Of a DNA stretch of 64,000 nt, positions 52,804 to 61,454 are shown in pieces. How positions within the stretch are numbered: position 1 is the first letter of the stretch; every line of letters begins with the position of its first letter. This DNA is from Natrinema zhouii (lineage in GTDB: Archaea; Halobacteriota; Halobacteria; Halobacteriales; Natrialbaceae), in assembly GCF_013456555.2 (NCBI RefSeq), contig NZ_CP084883.1, positions 248,001 through 312,000 on the forward strand, in the 5' to 3' direction. The position numbers and the translations under genes were made by a program. The notes under the pieces were generated by a model. It searched no databases, was not told where the DNA came from, and was given only the letters and a program-made list of their open reading frames with translations.

Positions 52804-53332
52804 CTACTCATAGTGTGATTGGACTAGTGTAAATACTCTTCGAAACGGGAGATAACTGAGATCGAAACCGGGGACAGGACGGCCTTCGAAATTCGACGCA
52901 GGTGATTCCGGCGAGTACTCGCCTGAGTGTATTCTGCACCTGTATCCGGCTTTGTCGGACACACTTTCGGTCTCTGATTTCGTGCTGACGAGTACGATTT
53001 CACTGTTTGAGACCTATCGGTTGGATAATGGGTTCCCGAGTCACCGCTCCCGTTCAGTACTCCGAATTGCATTTCTGTCTCGTCTTTTGTTCGGTGTCAC
53101 CGGATACGTATGCCTACAACTATTTACAACAGTATGCCTGTAATACGCTGCGGGCCAATGCGTAGTCTCCGGTACTGGATCGTCCGGTCGTACTGTCTGT
53201 TCCGCACTCCCTCTCAGTTTCTGCCTGTGCCCCCTCCAGATAGTATGGTAACAGGAACCGTCCGGTTGCACCGGATATTCTCGTTCGAAAACGGGCGAAC
53301 TACCATCACTAGCTTTTTCATCTCGAGGTACA
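52804..53332. other. Intergenic region before the broken AOR gene
   Basis: About 530 bases with no supported gene. It should hold the promoters of glcG-like and AOR genes, which diverge. I see no clear TATA box with good spacing to the AOR start. Confidence 0.4.
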
Positions 53333-55002
53333 TTGGACCCGGCAATCCTCCACGCGAAGGGATCGCTCTGTACGATTGACGTTGGCAGTCGATCCATAAC
53401 GACGGAATCTATCGAAGACGAACTCTCCGAATTTATCGGTGGACGAGGTGTCGCAACCAAGCTCGCACACGATCGAATTCCGTTCGATGCGGATCCATAC
53501 GGTTCCGAGAACCGACTCTACTTCTCGACTGGCCCGCTCCAGCAGTCACAGATGAGTTTCACCGGTCGAATGAACTGTACCGCCCTCTCACCGCTGACGG
53601 ATGGGGTTGCCTCGGTGAATGCTGGCGGCTATCTCTCGCGGAACTTTGTTGGAACTGGCCACAGCGTCGTCGAACTGACCGGCCAGAGCGACGAACTGCT
53701 CGCAGTCCACGTCACCGACGATGATATCGAATTCGAGGAAGTCCCTGAACTCAAGGAGGCGACTGTTCCCGAGGTGACTGTGGTAATGAACGAACGCCAC
53801 GGCCTCGAAAGCGGAAACCTCGCGACGATCGGCCCGGCTGGCGAGAACCGCGTTCGATTCGCCTACGTGATGACCTACGATAGTCGCGCGTTCGGCCGCG
53901 GCGGACTCGGCGCAGTGATGGGGTCGAAGAACGTCAAGGCCATCACCTTCCAAGACGACTCGGCACCCGACCTAGAGGTCCCCACCGAGGAGATCCAGTC
54001 GGCGGTCCACCGGGGAGCCGCCACCAGCGACCACATCATGCGCCGCCAGGGAACGACGAACTCGATCGAGTTCATCAACGACAACTTCTCGTTCCCGAAG
54101 CGGTACTTCTCAGAGCGGTCCTTCGGGGATATCAAGAACATCGACGGCGACGCCGTCGAGGAAAAGAAGTACAAGAAGGTTTCCTGCTCGGTCTGTGCGT
54201 TCGTCCGCAAACTCCCGACGAAAGACGAGGAACGCGGCGTCGAAACGGAAGGACCGGAGCTCGAGACCGTCTTCTCGTTCGGTTCGAACTGTGGTATCGG
54301 CGATCTGGTCGACATCATGCAGTCGAACAAACTGTGTGACCGGTACGGTATGGATACGATCTCCTGTGGGAACGTCATCGCGGCCTATCTCGCGAGCGAA
54401 GACGAGTTTAGCAACACCGACCTCGTCGAGAAGATCGCCTTCCGTGAGGAGGAAGGCGATCTCTTGGCAGAGGGCGTTGCCCGCGCTCACGACGATCTTG
54501 GCGTCGAGAACTACTCCGTCAAGGGCGTGAGTTCGCTACTCACGATGGCCGTGTACTCCACGGACAGGGACTCTCCTACGCCGTTGCGAACCGCAGCGGC
54601 GATCACATGTACTCGACGACGCTTGCCGACGAGTACGGCGGAGATGTCGATCCGCAGGGAACGGCCGGCAAGGCCGAACTCGTGATTGAAAACGAAAACC
54701 GCAACGCGCTCAGAGACAGCGGCCTCATCTGCCGGTTCGGCGTCGGCCGTGCGGTCGAGGGTGACCGGTTCGAAGCCCTGCTTGACGCCGACTACGACGA
54801 CCTGCTCGCGGTGGGTGCACGTATCGTCGAACTTGAGCGTCACTTTCGGAATCAGCGGGGTCACGACGCTGACGAAGACAGGCTCCCCTATGACATTCCG
54901 GACCTTGCATCGTCGGTCGAGGAGTATTACGAACTCCGCGGTTGGAACGACGACGGGACTGTTCCATCCGGTACTGTCGACGAGTATGCACAGGCAGACT
55001 GA
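53333..55002 (+). pseudogene. Aldehyde:ferredoxin oxidoreductase (tungsten AOR family) with a frameshift and a lost cluster Cys
   Basis: Frame 1 (53333-54528, TTG start, uncertain) has FIGGRGVATKLAHDRIPFDADPYGSEN, FGRGGLGAVMGSKNVKAITF (tungstopterin loop) and CSVCAFVRK (4Fe-4S site). A one-base deletion at about 54527-54529 then moves the reading frame; the C-terminal part reads EFATHDGRVLHGQGLSYAVA, SGDHMYSTTLADEYGG, ENRNALRDSGLICRFGVG and ends at 55002. The third cluster Cys expected in CxxCxxxC is Arg (CGC at 54206-54208). Frameshift and Cys loss together indicate a gene out of use. Intact AOR oxidises aldehydes to acids using ferredoxin. Confidence 0.88.
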
Positions 55003-55116
55003 GAACGGGTCTGATTTTCGCTTTTCGTCGGTTTTGCACCGTTCCGTAACCGGTGTTGAGAGGTGGTGAAACAAGGAGGAGCAAGGTCTGAGGCTGTCGG
55101 GATTCGGTAACGTGTG

Positions 55117-55330
55117 TTAGCCGACTTCGGCCGGCGGTGACGCACTCAGTTCGTCACCGTCCTCGACCGGTGTCTCGATGCCGTCCTCGAAGGCGACGTT
55201 TCGACCGTTTCGCATGCCACTAACTGATCCGCTGAACTCGTCGCCGTTGAACATCAGGTCACGAACCGCAGAATACTCGGTCGCGAGTTCGTCGAAGTGT
55301 ACAGGTCACGTTCATCAGCTGTCGGTTCAT
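55117..55330 (-). pseudogene. MoaD/ThiS-like small protein, internally truncated
   Basis: A good ribosome-binding site (AAGGAGAT) precedes MNRQLMNVTC at 55330. About 25 expected residues and the frame are then lost, after which FDELATEYSAVRDLMFNGDEFSGSV, MRNGRNVAFEDGIETPVEDGDELS and SPPAEVG complete the ubiquitin-like fold end. MoaD carries sulfur for molybdopterin or tungstopterin synthesis on a C-terminal Gly-Gly; here the last residues are Val-Gly. Dedicated MoaD copies often accompany AOR genes, and AOR lies just beyond, convergent. It follows the uronate dehydrogenase-like gene by 21 bases. Confidence 0.7.
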
Positions 55331-55351
55331 CGTAAATCTCCTTGAAAGTCT

Positions 55352-56194
55352 CTATTCAGGCGGTGCGTCCCACTCCTCACCGTTGTCCTGTGGCTCGTAG
55401 CCGATGGTCTCTCGGGCGTTTTCGATGCTGTACCAGCGTCGATCGTTGTCGCTGACGCCGCTGAAGATCTCGAAGCCCGCCTCGTCGGTCTGCAGACAGC
55501 AGTCGATCATGTGTCCGAAGTCGCGTCGGGACTGCCACATCCCTTTCATCCGGGCGACCTGCTGTTCGTACTCGTCGCTGCCACGTTCGTACTCCCCGTC
55601 GTCGACTCCGTGTTCGGCATCACCGTACGGATGATCGTACTCGGGCATCCGGACGCTGCAGATCCGGATCGCGTGGGCTCGCTTCGGGTACTCGTAGTTC
55701 TCGACGTAGTACCGGCAGAGATCCTCGCCGAAACTCTTCGAAACGCCGTAGTACGAGTCCGGACGGACGGGATCCTCGTGGGAGAGTTGGAAAGGAGCCT
55801 CGGAACCGTAGTAAAGGTCGGGGGCGTTTTCGGCTTCGTACATTCCCATGACGTGGTTCGATGAGGCGAAGACAACCGTCTCGAGTTCGGCCTCGCGGGC
55901 GGCCTCGAGGGCGTTGAGTACGCCGATGATGTTGGGTTGGTGGACGTCGTCCCATGTGCCGTCAGTGAAGGGGTAGCCAGCGAGATGGATCATCGCGTCC
56001 TGATCAGCAGCCGCCTCGCGAACGGCGAGACCGTCTGCGACGTCGGCGACGACAGTGTCGTGGTCGCCGTATGTACTGCTCTCGTCGGGCTCCTCACGGT
56101 CGAGGTAGGTAAACTCGTAGTCGGGTTCGTCGTGCAGTTGGTCGATGATTGCGGTTCCACAACGGCCGTACGCGCCGGTTAGCAGGACGTTCAT
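55352..56194 (-). CDS. Uronate dehydrogenase-like NAD-dependent SDR
   Basis: A 280-residue extended SDR. The Rossmann motif is MNVLLTGAYGRCGTAII (GxxGxxG), the active-site region is VFASSNHVMGMY, matching bacterial uronate dehydrogenase SSNHVxG, and the catalytic YxxxK is in DSYYGVSKSFGEDLCRYY. Uronate dehydrogenase oxidises D-glucuronate or D-galacturonate to the aldaro-lactone using NAD. It agrees with the nearby enolase-superfamily dehydratase and DapA-like genes, which would act next. It is transcribed ahead of the MoaD-like remnant. Confidence 0.85.
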   Translation of the reverse strand: MNVLLTGAYGRCGTAIIDQLHDEPDYEFTYLDREEPDESSTYGDHDTVVADVADGLAVREAAADQDAMIHLAGYPFTDGTWDDVHQPNIIGVLNALEAAREAELETVVFASSNHVMGMYEAENAPDLYYGSEAPFQLSHEDPVRPDSYYGVSKSFGEDLCRYYVENYEYPKRAHAIRICSVRMPEYDHPYGDAEHGVDDGEYERGSDEYEQQVARMKGMWQSRRDFGHMIDCCLQTDEAGFEIFSGVSDNDRRWYSIENARETIGYEPQDNGEEWDAPPE

Positions 56195-56665
56195 AGGAAT
56201 CAGTTGCCGCTACGCTCTGATAATCGTTTGGTTAGCGGATCACGTCGCGCCGAGAATGCATTGCATCGTGAGTCGACACCGATGATGTGTGCCGTTCATG
56301 GTGTCGTGAGTGCCGATAGCGATGCGTTGCCGACGCGGTGGTCCAGGAGGTTGACCCGGCACGCATGATTGGGTGGTGCCGATTCAGTCTCCGAGCGTAG
56401 GTGGGTGACGCCAGGCATCTGACAACCTAGTGGGCACTTGGTGCAGTCTCTGGAGATGCGCCGACGGTGTACGTTGCGACATCCGAAATTGTCTCTTCGA
56501 GGGACTGAGTCATGTTGACGATAGCTGCTTCTCCGTCGGGTTTGTGATAAACCTTGGTGGACGGTTCGACCCCGGGCGACCGAACTCATACCGGTCGCCA
56601 GTTATTGAGTCGAGTGTCGAATCACGCTGCGATAGCTTTATTTGATATCTGCCTGATTTCGAACC
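56195..56665. other. Divergent intergenic region (about 470 bases)
   Basis: Separates the uronate dehydrogenase-like gene from the DapA-family gene 2, which diverge. It should carry both promoters and any regulator site. I see no gene in it. Confidence 0.45.
56635..56648 (+). promoter_or_regulatory. TATA-like box of DapA-family gene 2
   Basis: GCTTTATTTGATAT, centred about 25 bases before the ATG at 56666; leaderless transcript expected, as for its paralogue at 38814. Confidence 0.5.
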
Positions 56666-57592
56666 ATGGCATACGCCAAGCTACAGGACGGACTACGGGA
56701 CGTTGCAGTTGGAATGTTGACGCCATTCGACGATGATGGTGAGATCGAACACGAGAAAATCGCCGAAAACGCAGAGGATCTCTCGGGTCAGGGGCTCAAT
56801 ACGTTTCTTGCGTGTGCGAACATCAGTGAGTATCACTCGCTAACACACCAGGAACGTATCGACGTGACTGAGACGAGCGTTGCGGCGCTGCCCGACGATG
56901 CCTGCGTACTGGCCGGTGTTGGTGGAAGCACGAAGACCGCTCGAGACCTCATCACCGCGTACGACCGGATTGGTGTCGACGCGATGATGATCATGCCGCC
57001 GGACCATACGTATATGCACGAACAGGGACTGCTCGAGTACTACGAGGCGCTTGCAGACGCGACAGAGACCGCGATCGTTCCGTACATCCGCGGGTTCGAC
57101 CCATCCGTCGGATTTCTGGCAGCATTGACCGAAATCGAGGGCGTCGCTGGGATCAAGTACGCCCTCGCCGACGCGGTAAAACTCGGTGAAGCGATCGCTG
57201 CCGGCGACGACGTCGTCTGGGTTGACGGTCTCGCGGAGCCGTACGCGCTGTCGTTCTGGGTCCAGGGTGCAGAAGGCTTCACTGCCGGTGTCACGAACTT
57301 CGAACCGCGACTCGGACAGGAGTTGCTGGCAGCGTTACGTGAAGACGACTGGGAACGTGCCCGTGCGCTTCAGAACGCTGCCGTTCCCTATCAGCAGTTT
57401 CGGAGTCGAACGGGCGAGAACAACACGCTCGCGGGCGCAATCAGCGTCTCCGCAGTCAAGGCGGGACTCGAACTCGCGGGCTACCATGGCGGTGGCGTCC
57501 GCGAACCGATCGTCAGCCTCTCGGCGAACGACCAGCAGCGAGCCGAGACGCTCTACGAGCGGCTCCAGTCCGATCTCGACCGACTGCTCTGA
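56666..57592 (+). CDS. DapA-family aldolase/dehydratase 2
   Basis: A 308-residue paralogue of the gene at 37876-38814, matching it over nearly the whole length, with shared strings such as YDRIGVDAMMIMPPDHTY. The Schiff-base Lys is in GVAGIKYALADAVKLG. The role is expected in cleaving a 2-keto-3-deoxy sugar acid or dehydrating keto-deoxy-glucarate. Neighbours are uronate dehydrogenase-like, RhaM-like and enolase-superfamily genes, so the natural substrate is probably the product of that dehydratase. Two copies in one island may mean two sugar acids are handled. Confidence 0.88.
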   Translation: MAYAKLQDGLRDVAVGMLTPFDDDGEIEHEKIAENAEDLSGQGLNTFLACANISEYHSLTHQERIDVTETSVAALPDDACVLAGVGGSTKTARDLITAYDRIGVDAMMIMPPDHTYMHEQGLLEYYEALADATETAIVPYIRGFDPSVGFLAALTEIEGVAGIKYALADAVKLGEAIAAGDDVVWVDGLAEPYALSFWVQGAEGFTAGVTNFEPRLGQELLAALREDDWERARALQNAAVPYQQFRSRTGENNTLAGAISVSAVKAGLELAGYHGGGVREPIVSLSANDQQRAETLYERLQSDLDRLL

Positions 57593-57845
57593 GCTGGTAT
57601 AACGACGGTTTCGACGCTCAAGTCTGTCGAACTGCTGCTCGAGCACACGCTCTCCCATTTCATTCGGTCATATCGGACACGAACTGGACGCTGCTGGTGC
57701 GATGAGAAGCTGTCGTGCGAACCGATATCGATAGTCTGCGTTCTACTCAGTGCTGTTGGAGGAATAATGGCAACAGTTTGTTTGAAAACCAACGATACCC
57801 CTGCCAGTCGACCAGTAGCTCATGGACTGAAGCGGACTGTCGCGC

Positions 57846-58151
57846 TCAGATCATCCGATACACTTCGTCCATCCACTGATCGCCGTCCTCATCGACGGTA
57901 ATTCCCTCCATCTCCTCCGCCCAGCGAGCCTGTGCGTCGCTGTTTTCCATTACCTCCTGGAGTGCGTCCGGATCCTCGAGTTCCAGAAACCCGAAGACGT
58001 GACCGTCCGCCTCGAAGACGCTGTAGGTTTCGAGTCCGGCGTCGGATTCGAGGTACGCTTCCTCGAGCCACTCAGGGACGTTCTCGTGTGCTTCGCGGTA
58101 CGCCTCGCGCTCGCCATCCGCGATCTTCAGGTGGAACGCAATACGGGCCAT
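57846..58151 (-). CDS. RhaM-like L-rhamnose mutarotase family protein
   Basis: A 101-residue dimeric ferredoxin-like fold protein. It lines up with E. coli RhaM through FHLKIADGEREAYREAHENV (YxxxH), ARWAEEMEG (QRWWKYM in E. coli) and the final DEVYRMI (EVFYLP). RhaM interconverts anomers of L-rhamnose. Its presence suggests the island also handles a 6-deoxy sugar such as L-rhamnose or L-fucose, or that the mutarotase serves a uronate. It is transcribed towards the MLE-type dehydratase end, same strand, 119 bases apart. Confidence 0.82.
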   Translation of the reverse strand: MARIAFHLKIADGEREAYREAHENVPEWLEEAYLESDAGLETYSVFEADGHVFGFLELEDPDALQEVMENSDAQARWAEEMEGITVDEDGDQWMDEVYRMI

Positions 58152-58268
58152 GCGTCTCGAGAGTGGGGGGACACGTTCATAGCTATTACGCTGCAGTCGG
58201 CCCGCAGTGACGCCGTTGTCGTCGATCCAGAACGCACCGATGCTGGCCCTGTCGACTCCGACTCGTCC

Positions 58269-59414
58269 TCACTCGAGTCGGAACCGATCGACCGCCGTTT
58301 CGTCGACCTCGATGCCGAGTCCGGGAGACTGTGGCACCGCGAGCGTCCCGCCGGTGGGATCTAACGGTGACTCGAGCAGTTCGTGGCGAAGCGGATTCTC
58401 GCTGCGGTCGAACTCGAACAGTACCGGGTCGGGTTCCATCCCCTGGGCGTGAGGGTACGACGAGAGGCTTGCGGCGAACTGGAGCGCGGCCGCGGTTCCG
58501 ATGGCGCTGTTCCAGACGTGTGGCCGGACGATGGCGTTCGCCGTCGTCGCCAGTTTCGCGACGAACCGTGCCTCGGCGAAGCCACCACACCGCCCCAGAT
58601 TCGGCTGGATAACGTCGACCAGCCCCTCCTCGAGCAGCCGCGTGAACTCGAATCGCCCGTAATGGGCCTCACCGGCCGCGAGCGGGACGTCGACGCGATC
58701 CCTGATCTCTCGGTATCCCGAATAATTCTCCGGTGGAACCGGCTCTTCGACCCACGTGATGTCGTAGGGCTCGAGGTCGCGAATCGACGCGATTGCCTGT
58801 CGCGGCGTGTAGTTCCCGTTGTAGTCGACCATCAGATGGGCGTCGTCGCCGAGGATTTCCCGGGCGATTTCGACACGGCAGCGGTCGTCCTCGCGACCGC
58901 CACCGATCTTGATCTTCGCCGCGGTGAAGCCGTCCGCGGCGGCCACTTCCATAGGATCGGCGGGATCCTCTCCCCATTCGGTGAGATACATCGTCGACGC
59001 GTACGGGACGACCGACTCGACCCGCTGACCGCCGAGCAGTTCGTGGACCGGCAGTCCGGCTGCCTTTCCGCGGAGGTCCCACATCGCGACCTCGACGGCC
59101 GAGAGCGCGGACTGTGCGAGCGCCTCGCGAGCGGCGTGATAGCCGCCGATGTCGCCGGTGTAGACGCGGTCGGCCAGTGACTCAGCCTCTATCGGCGAAC
59201 TACCGAGAATTGCGTCGGCGAACTCGTCCTCGATCAGTGCTGCGACTGCTCGCGGCGAGGCAAAGGCCTCGCCCCAGCCGACGGTTCCATCGTCCGTCTC
59301 GAGGCGAACGAGTGTTGTCGATCGCGAGTCAGTCATTCCGCGTGAGCCGCCGAAGGCACGGCCAGGTTCGAGGTCGTGTGATAGCGGAATCGCTGCTAGG
59401 TCGATGATTTCCAT
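58269..59414 (-). CDS. Enolase-superfamily (mandelate racemase/muconate lactonizing) sugar-acid dehydratase
   Basis: A 381-residue protein. Superfamily residues can be seen: AAKIKIGGG (KxK base), LMVDYNGNYT (metal Asp), WVEEPVPPENYSGYREI (metal Glu), PLAAGEAHYGRFEF (metal Glu), DVIQPNLGRCGG (Asp) and RPHVWNSAIG (catalytic His). This is the mandelate racemase-type set that dehydrates aldonic or aldaric acids. Glucarate, galactarate, galactonate, rhamnonate and fuconate dehydratases are all of this type. With the uronate dehydrogenase and DapA-like genes here, an aldarate or rhamnonate substrate is most likely. Confidence 0.88.
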   Translation of the reverse strand: MEIIDLAAIPLSHDLEPGRAFGGSRGMTDSRSTTLVRLETDDGTVGWGEAFASPRAVAALIEDEFADAILGSSPIEAESLADRVYTGDIGGYHAAREALAQSALSAVEVAMWDLRGKAAGLPVHELLGGQRVESVVPYASTMYLTEWGEDPADPMEVAAADGFTAAKIKIGGGREDDRCRVEIAREILGDDAHLMVDYNGNYTPRQAIASIRDLEPYDITWVEEPVPPENYSGYREIRDRVDVPLAAGEAHYGRFEFTRLLEEGLVDVIQPNLGRCGGFAEARFVAKLATTANAIVRPHVWNSAIGTAAALQFAASLSSYPHAQGMEPDPVLFEFDRSENPLRHELLESPLDPTGGTLAVPQSPGLGIEVDETAVDRFRLE

Positions 59415-59491
59415 GTCGTCTGTATGTGTCTCACGATCGGGTCAAATATCTGTTCCTGACTGGCGACGGGCGGGATCTCGTCCTCAAGTAG

Positions 59492-59884
59492 GGAACCGAC
59501 CTCGGAGCGGACCTCGAACTGTTCACCATCGTCGATCAGACGCAGGCCAGCGACGGCGAGATCGAACTCGAACTCGGGACCGGGACCTACCGAGTCAATG
59601 TGGCACACAGCGGGCTCCCCGTGACGGTTGCTGCATCCGGCCCGCTCGATACCAGTGGTGACACACGAATCCCCTTCGTGAATCAGTTTTTCCGCATCTT
59701 CTGTGGGTCGCTCTCGCTCGCGTACCTCGGAGCGATGACGGCAGTCGGATACTGGGGTCTGTATCTCGGCTTTCTCGCGGAGACGAGTATTTCGGCCGCC
59801 ATTAACTACTGGCAATTTCGCACGAACAAGTGGAAAACGATCAGCGAGAGTTACCGTCCAAACGTTGTAGTTTCCGACGACTGA
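59492..59884 (+). pseudogene. Fragment of a membrane protein with beta-rich domain, no proper start
   Basis: After a TAG at 59489 the frame reads GTDLGADLELFTIVDQTQAS, GEIELELGTGTYRVNVAHSG (an Ig-like or carboxypeptidase-regulatory-like beta domain), then a hydrophobic helix AYLGAMTAVGYWGLYLGFLAE and a basic tail. The same protein text continues upstream of the stop (YVSHDRVKYLFLTGDGRDLVL at 59423-59488). No ATG is present; the first GTG is at 59600. I read it as a damaged gene of unknown function. Confidence 0.45.
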
Positions 59885-59983
59885 GATACCAACGGATAGT
59901 TCAACTCTCCCTTGTCGACAGCCGTTTGAGATACGACAATTGTCATAGCAAGGTTTTAGTGATTAGCGATAGTCCCCGAACTC

Positions 59984-60085
59984 ATGGAGTACGAGTGTCC
60001 ACACTGCGATAAGGCGATCGCAGTACAACATCACCCCTCGAGCTGCCCGGACTGTGGCTATTCACCGAAACATGGCGCTGATTAG
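59984..60085 (+). CDS. 33-residue zinc-ribbon small protein
   Basis: ATG at 59984 to TAG at 60085. It reads MEYECPHCDKAIAVQHHPSS, then CPDCGYSPKHGAD: two CPxC knuckles spaced to bind one zinc, as in the haloarchaeal small zinc-finger proteins. An AT-rich stretch upstream (TTTTAGTGATTAG) could be its promoter. Function unknown. Confidence 0.6.
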   Translation: MEYECPHCDKAIAVQHHPSSCPDCGYSPKHGAD

Positions 60086-60274
60086 TCCCCGGCCGAGTCG
60101 TCTGGCTGGCCATTGCACGCTTGACAGTACTAGCGCGACGCAGTATGGATCCAGTGACAACAGGACTGCTGGTAGGGGCCCTACTTCGGCGGGAGTGTCT
60201 CTCAATTAGCGACTGATGGCGAAAACCGGTATCGAGCATCCAGTTCTCGGCATCATTGCAGGAGTAAATCGAGG

Positions 60275-60727
60275 TTAGTTGAGACAGACGAACGTTACGG
60301 GACACGGTGAGGAGAGGAGCACCCCCTGTGCAGTTGATCCGAAGACAGCTTTGCCAACCGGCGACCGATTTCGGCCCGCGACGATGACGCGATCCGCGTC
60401 GGTTTCGGTCGCTACGTCGACGATTTTCGGCCCCTGTTCGCCGACGGCACCTCGAATTTCGTACTCGAGGCCCGCAGCGTCAAGGGTGGGTCTGAGGTCT
60501 TGCATTACCGTGTAGCGCTCGGCGACCTGATCGGGGTTGATCGCCTCACGGCTGGTATCGAACTCGAGCTGGGAGAGTCGCTGGTTGTACTCCTCGTCCA
60601 TGAAGATGTGTGCGAGGACGACAGTCGCGTCAGCCGGTTTCGCAACCTCCAGAAAGGTCTCAATGATTTCGTCCGATCGATCGGTGTCTTCCGGTCCGAT
60701 AGCAACGAGAATGGTGCCAAGTGTCAT
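60275..60727 (-). CDS. Universal stress protein (UspA family)
   Basis: A 150-residue Usp starting MTLGTILVAIGPEDTDRSDE at 60727. The nucleotide-binding loop is VAGRNRSPVGKAVFGSTAQGVLLSSPCPVTFV. It closely resembles the Usp at 45053-45496 in the RSPxGKAVFG segment, suggesting a recent duplication within the island. A short AT-rich stretch upstream may be the promoter. Confidence 0.9.
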   Translation of the reverse strand: MTLGTILVAIGPEDTDRSDEIIETFLEVAKPADATVVLAHIFMDEEYNQRLSQLEFDTSREAINPDQVAERYTVMQDLRPTLDAAGLEYEIRGAVGEQGPKIVDVATETDADRVIVAGRNRSPVGKAVFGSTAQGVLLSSPCPVTFVCLN

Positions 60728-60964
60728 CACCTACGCTAAAGCTATTCACTTGCTTAATTGTATGGTGTAGTCCGTATCGACAGTCAACGAACCACGCTCC
60801 AGCGAACCAGGTCGAGCGTTCACTACCATGATCGAGCAACAAGTGAGAATCAGTGGAATTATCGTATTCGGACACACTATTCGATGTCGGCAGCGCGGAC
60901 GGCATCGGCAGGGATTTCGGATAGTCGTTCTCACGACGCAGGACGTTGCAAATCGAGTTAGAGG

Positions 60965-61064
60965 ATCTGGTACCTTCATCGACGTAGAGGAGATGACCGG
61001 TGATGTAGCCGGCCTCGTCGGAAGCCAAGAACAGATACGAGCCGGCGAGTTACTCGGGTGATCC
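60965..61064 (-). pseudogene. C-terminal fragment of a short-chain dehydrogenase/reductase (SDR)
   Basis: The minus frame reads GSPE, a TAA stop (61050-61052), then LAGSYLFLASDEAGYITGHL and LYVDEG. This is the classical SDR end (G-x-PEE-LA--x-LFLASD-A-YITG--L-VDGG). Everything upstream of it, including the catalytic YxxxK, is missing. It may be what is left of a sugar dehydrogenase of the same pathway. Confidence 0.6.
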
Positions 61065-61189
61065 CATTCAATCCATCAGAATGTCCGTACTGATCTCCTG
61101 ATCGTCGAATCGGGGATCGGTGTCTCGGCATCAGGTACTTGAGAATCGACATGTGATTCGGGATCCAGATTCCCGATTCCGAACGTCGT

Positions 61190-61276
61190 TTCGATGACGC
61201 CCGCAAACGACGGTGTCCCGGACGGGATGACTGTCGACGAGGAGGACTCAATCTGGTTTGCCCAATCCAGCAAGGT
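61190..61276 (+). pseudogene. SMP-30/gluconolactonase-type fragment
   Basis: The plus frame reads MTPANDGVPDGMTVDEEDSI, then WFAQSSK. The string GxPDGMTVDxEGxxWxA is the hallmark of SMP-30/gluconolactonase beta-propeller proteins. Only this short piece is recognisable. A lactonase would follow a sugar dehydrogenase in an oxidative pathway, as would the SDR fragment just to its left. Confidence 0.45.
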
Positions 61277-61454
61277 GGAGTCGAATACCGAGCCTCATCA
61301 GCCGACGCGGTGTCCGTTCTCGCTCCACAAAACTCAAATCAATCCAGTCGCTACAACCGTTGAGGCGGTCGATTTTTGCCATAGACCAGCATAAAATCGT
61401 ACCCCTCACTTTTCACGCTTAACTAAACACGGCCCGGAGTGGGGCCGAAACAAG

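Noticed and set aside
54500-54560. Programmed frameshift in the AOR gene
   Set aside because: There is no slippery run or stop-codon context at the break, and a cluster Cys is also lost, so a one-base deletion in a decaying gene fits better.
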